A DNA stretch of 64,000 nucleotides from contig OZ252020.1 in NCBI GenBank assembly GCA_965247505.1, positions 2,542,001 through 2,606,000 on the forward strand, given 5' to 3'. How positions within the stretch are numbered: position 1 is the first letter of the stretch; each line of letters opens with the position of its first letter. Position numbers and translations under genes: made by a program. The notes below the pieces were generated by a model. The model was not told the DNA's origin. It did not search any database and saw only the letters and a program-made list of their open reading frames with translations. Shown piece after piece: positions 63,289 to 64,000 of the stretch. Source of the stretch: CAIYRG01 sp965247505 (lineage in GTDB: Bacteria; Pseudomonadota; Alphaproteobacteria; Micropepsales; Micropepsaceae).

Positions 63289-63596
63289 GCTCATCTGAGA
63301 AGTGCACATGCTTCGTAATTCTCACCTGAACCGGCGACAAGCTACGGAGTGCCCAAAAATTTAGGGACGCAAGGCGCTGCGCCGCCAAAAACCGATGCAA
63401 CGCCAAGCGCCCCGCGATAAGAGCTCAGGGCCTAAGCGCAAGCGGCTGATCGTCGCCATATATCCGCAAACTGCCGAAAGATGGGGTAATCGGCCGGCGC
63501 TCTTATCTCTGACGATTGTGGGTGCTGCGCTTCAGGCTGATGTTAGCACGAGGTCAGTTTTTGCTGCCCCAAACATCAAACAAGGAGAAGCGCAGC
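63289..63596. other. Intergenic region before the IS110-type transposase
   Basis: Probably holds the left end of the IS110-type element; IS110 elements lack clear terminal repeats, so its boundary cannot be fixed here. A good ribosome-binding site (AAGGAGAAG) precedes the transposase. No other gene seen. Confidence 0.4.
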
Positions 63597-64000
63597 ATGG
63601 AACATTTTGCCGGATTGGACGTATCGGTCAAGGAGACGAGCGTCTGTATTGTGGACGGCACGGGCAAGATCGTGCGGGAAGTGAAGGTGGCAAGCGAGCC
63701 GGAGGCGCTGCTTCCGGTGCTGACGAACCCTAGCTACCACTTCAAGCGCATCGGATTGGAAGCCGGACCCTTATCGTCGCAATGGCTCTTCAGTGCTCTT
63801 GCCGAAGCGGGCTTGCCGGCGATTTGTGTCGAGACCCGGCATATGAGAGCGGTCTTGAAGGCCCAGATCAACAAGACGGACCGCAACGATGCGCGGGGGA
63901 TGGCGCAGATGATGCGGGCGGGGCTCTATCGTCCGGTGCATGTAAAGACGTTACGCAGTCAGAAGCACCGAATGCTGCTGACCCACCGCAAGCTGCTTCA
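63597..64000 (+). CDS. IS110-family transposase, 5' part (runs off the window)
   Basis: 134 codons, open to the window edge. DEDD-type features of the IS110 group: GLDVSVKET (Asp), RIGLEAGPLS (Glu) and TDRNDARGMAQMM (Asp-Asp region) before YRPVHVKT. No early stop, unlike the two other transposases here. ATG with AAGGAG 10-11 nt upstream. Confidence 0.88.
   Translation, partial: MEHFAGLDVSVKETSVCIVDGTGKIVREVKVASEPEALLPVLTNPSYHFKRIGLEAGPLSSQWLFSALAEAGLPAICVETRHMRAVLKAQINKTDRNDARGMAQMMRAGLYRPVHVKTLRSQKHRMLLTHRKLL

Overview
The window looks like an alphaproteobacterial chromosome. The order ileS-lspA-DUF3035-M16-M16-pgi-mutL, the adjacent rsmD, the TIGR01459 HAD gene, a CIRCE-controlled groES-groEL pair and a tRNA-His that appears to lack G-1 (A73, G1:U72) all point that way. 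No genus can be named from the sequence alone.

Layout. (1) 1-4.3 kb: a minus-strand catabolic cluster (Rieske oxygenase, Gfo/Idh/MocA dehydrogenase, tartronate-semialdehyde-reductase-like enzyme, start of a glycerate 2-kinase) diverging from a MarR regulator. (2) 4.4-24 kb: an accessory region rich in exported proteins. It holds a four-gene membrane cluster with two very small membrane proteins, an isoquinoline-1-oxidoreductase-type molybdenum hydroxylase (IorA/IorB-like), five members of an unnamed exported family with a DFSGxW-type motif near the N-terminus and a W-x-G-x-S-x-G / VER core, two DUF6152 proteins, a degenerate metallo-beta-lactamase-fold protein and a lipoprotein beta-propeller. 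IS1182-type DNA and several intergenic repeats break it up, including a 319-bp inverted repeat around a 5.4-kb segment. (3) 24-34 kb: tRNA-His, a histidine kinase gene split by an IS256-type element, small exported and membrane proteins, a flotillin-like protein, a frameshifted methyltransferase and groES-groEL. (4) 34-53.5 kb: conserved housekeeping genes. (5) 53.5-63.3 kb: a second accessory stretch with an MHS-type transporter, two more members of the DFSGxW family, an NHL propeller, a dienelactone-hydrolase-like enzyme, and a DUF6152 / nine-haem cytochrome c / outer-membrane-protein operon. An IS110-type transposase runs off the end.

How it may work together (inference). Regions 2 and 5 share seven paralogues of one exported family (five short, two long), three DUF6152 proteins, two beta-propellers, a Tat-type molybdenum hydroxylase, a Tat-type alpha/beta hydrolase and a multihaem cytochrome. 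Almost all carry export signals. This reads as a periplasmic oxidative catabolic system for an unknown substrate, and it is the best candidate here for an undescribed system. Several enzymes in it have lost textbook catalytic residues: the IorB-like subunit has His where the essential Glu is expected, the MBL protein lacks most metal ligands, and the propeller lipoprotein has YxxCH in place of CxxCH.
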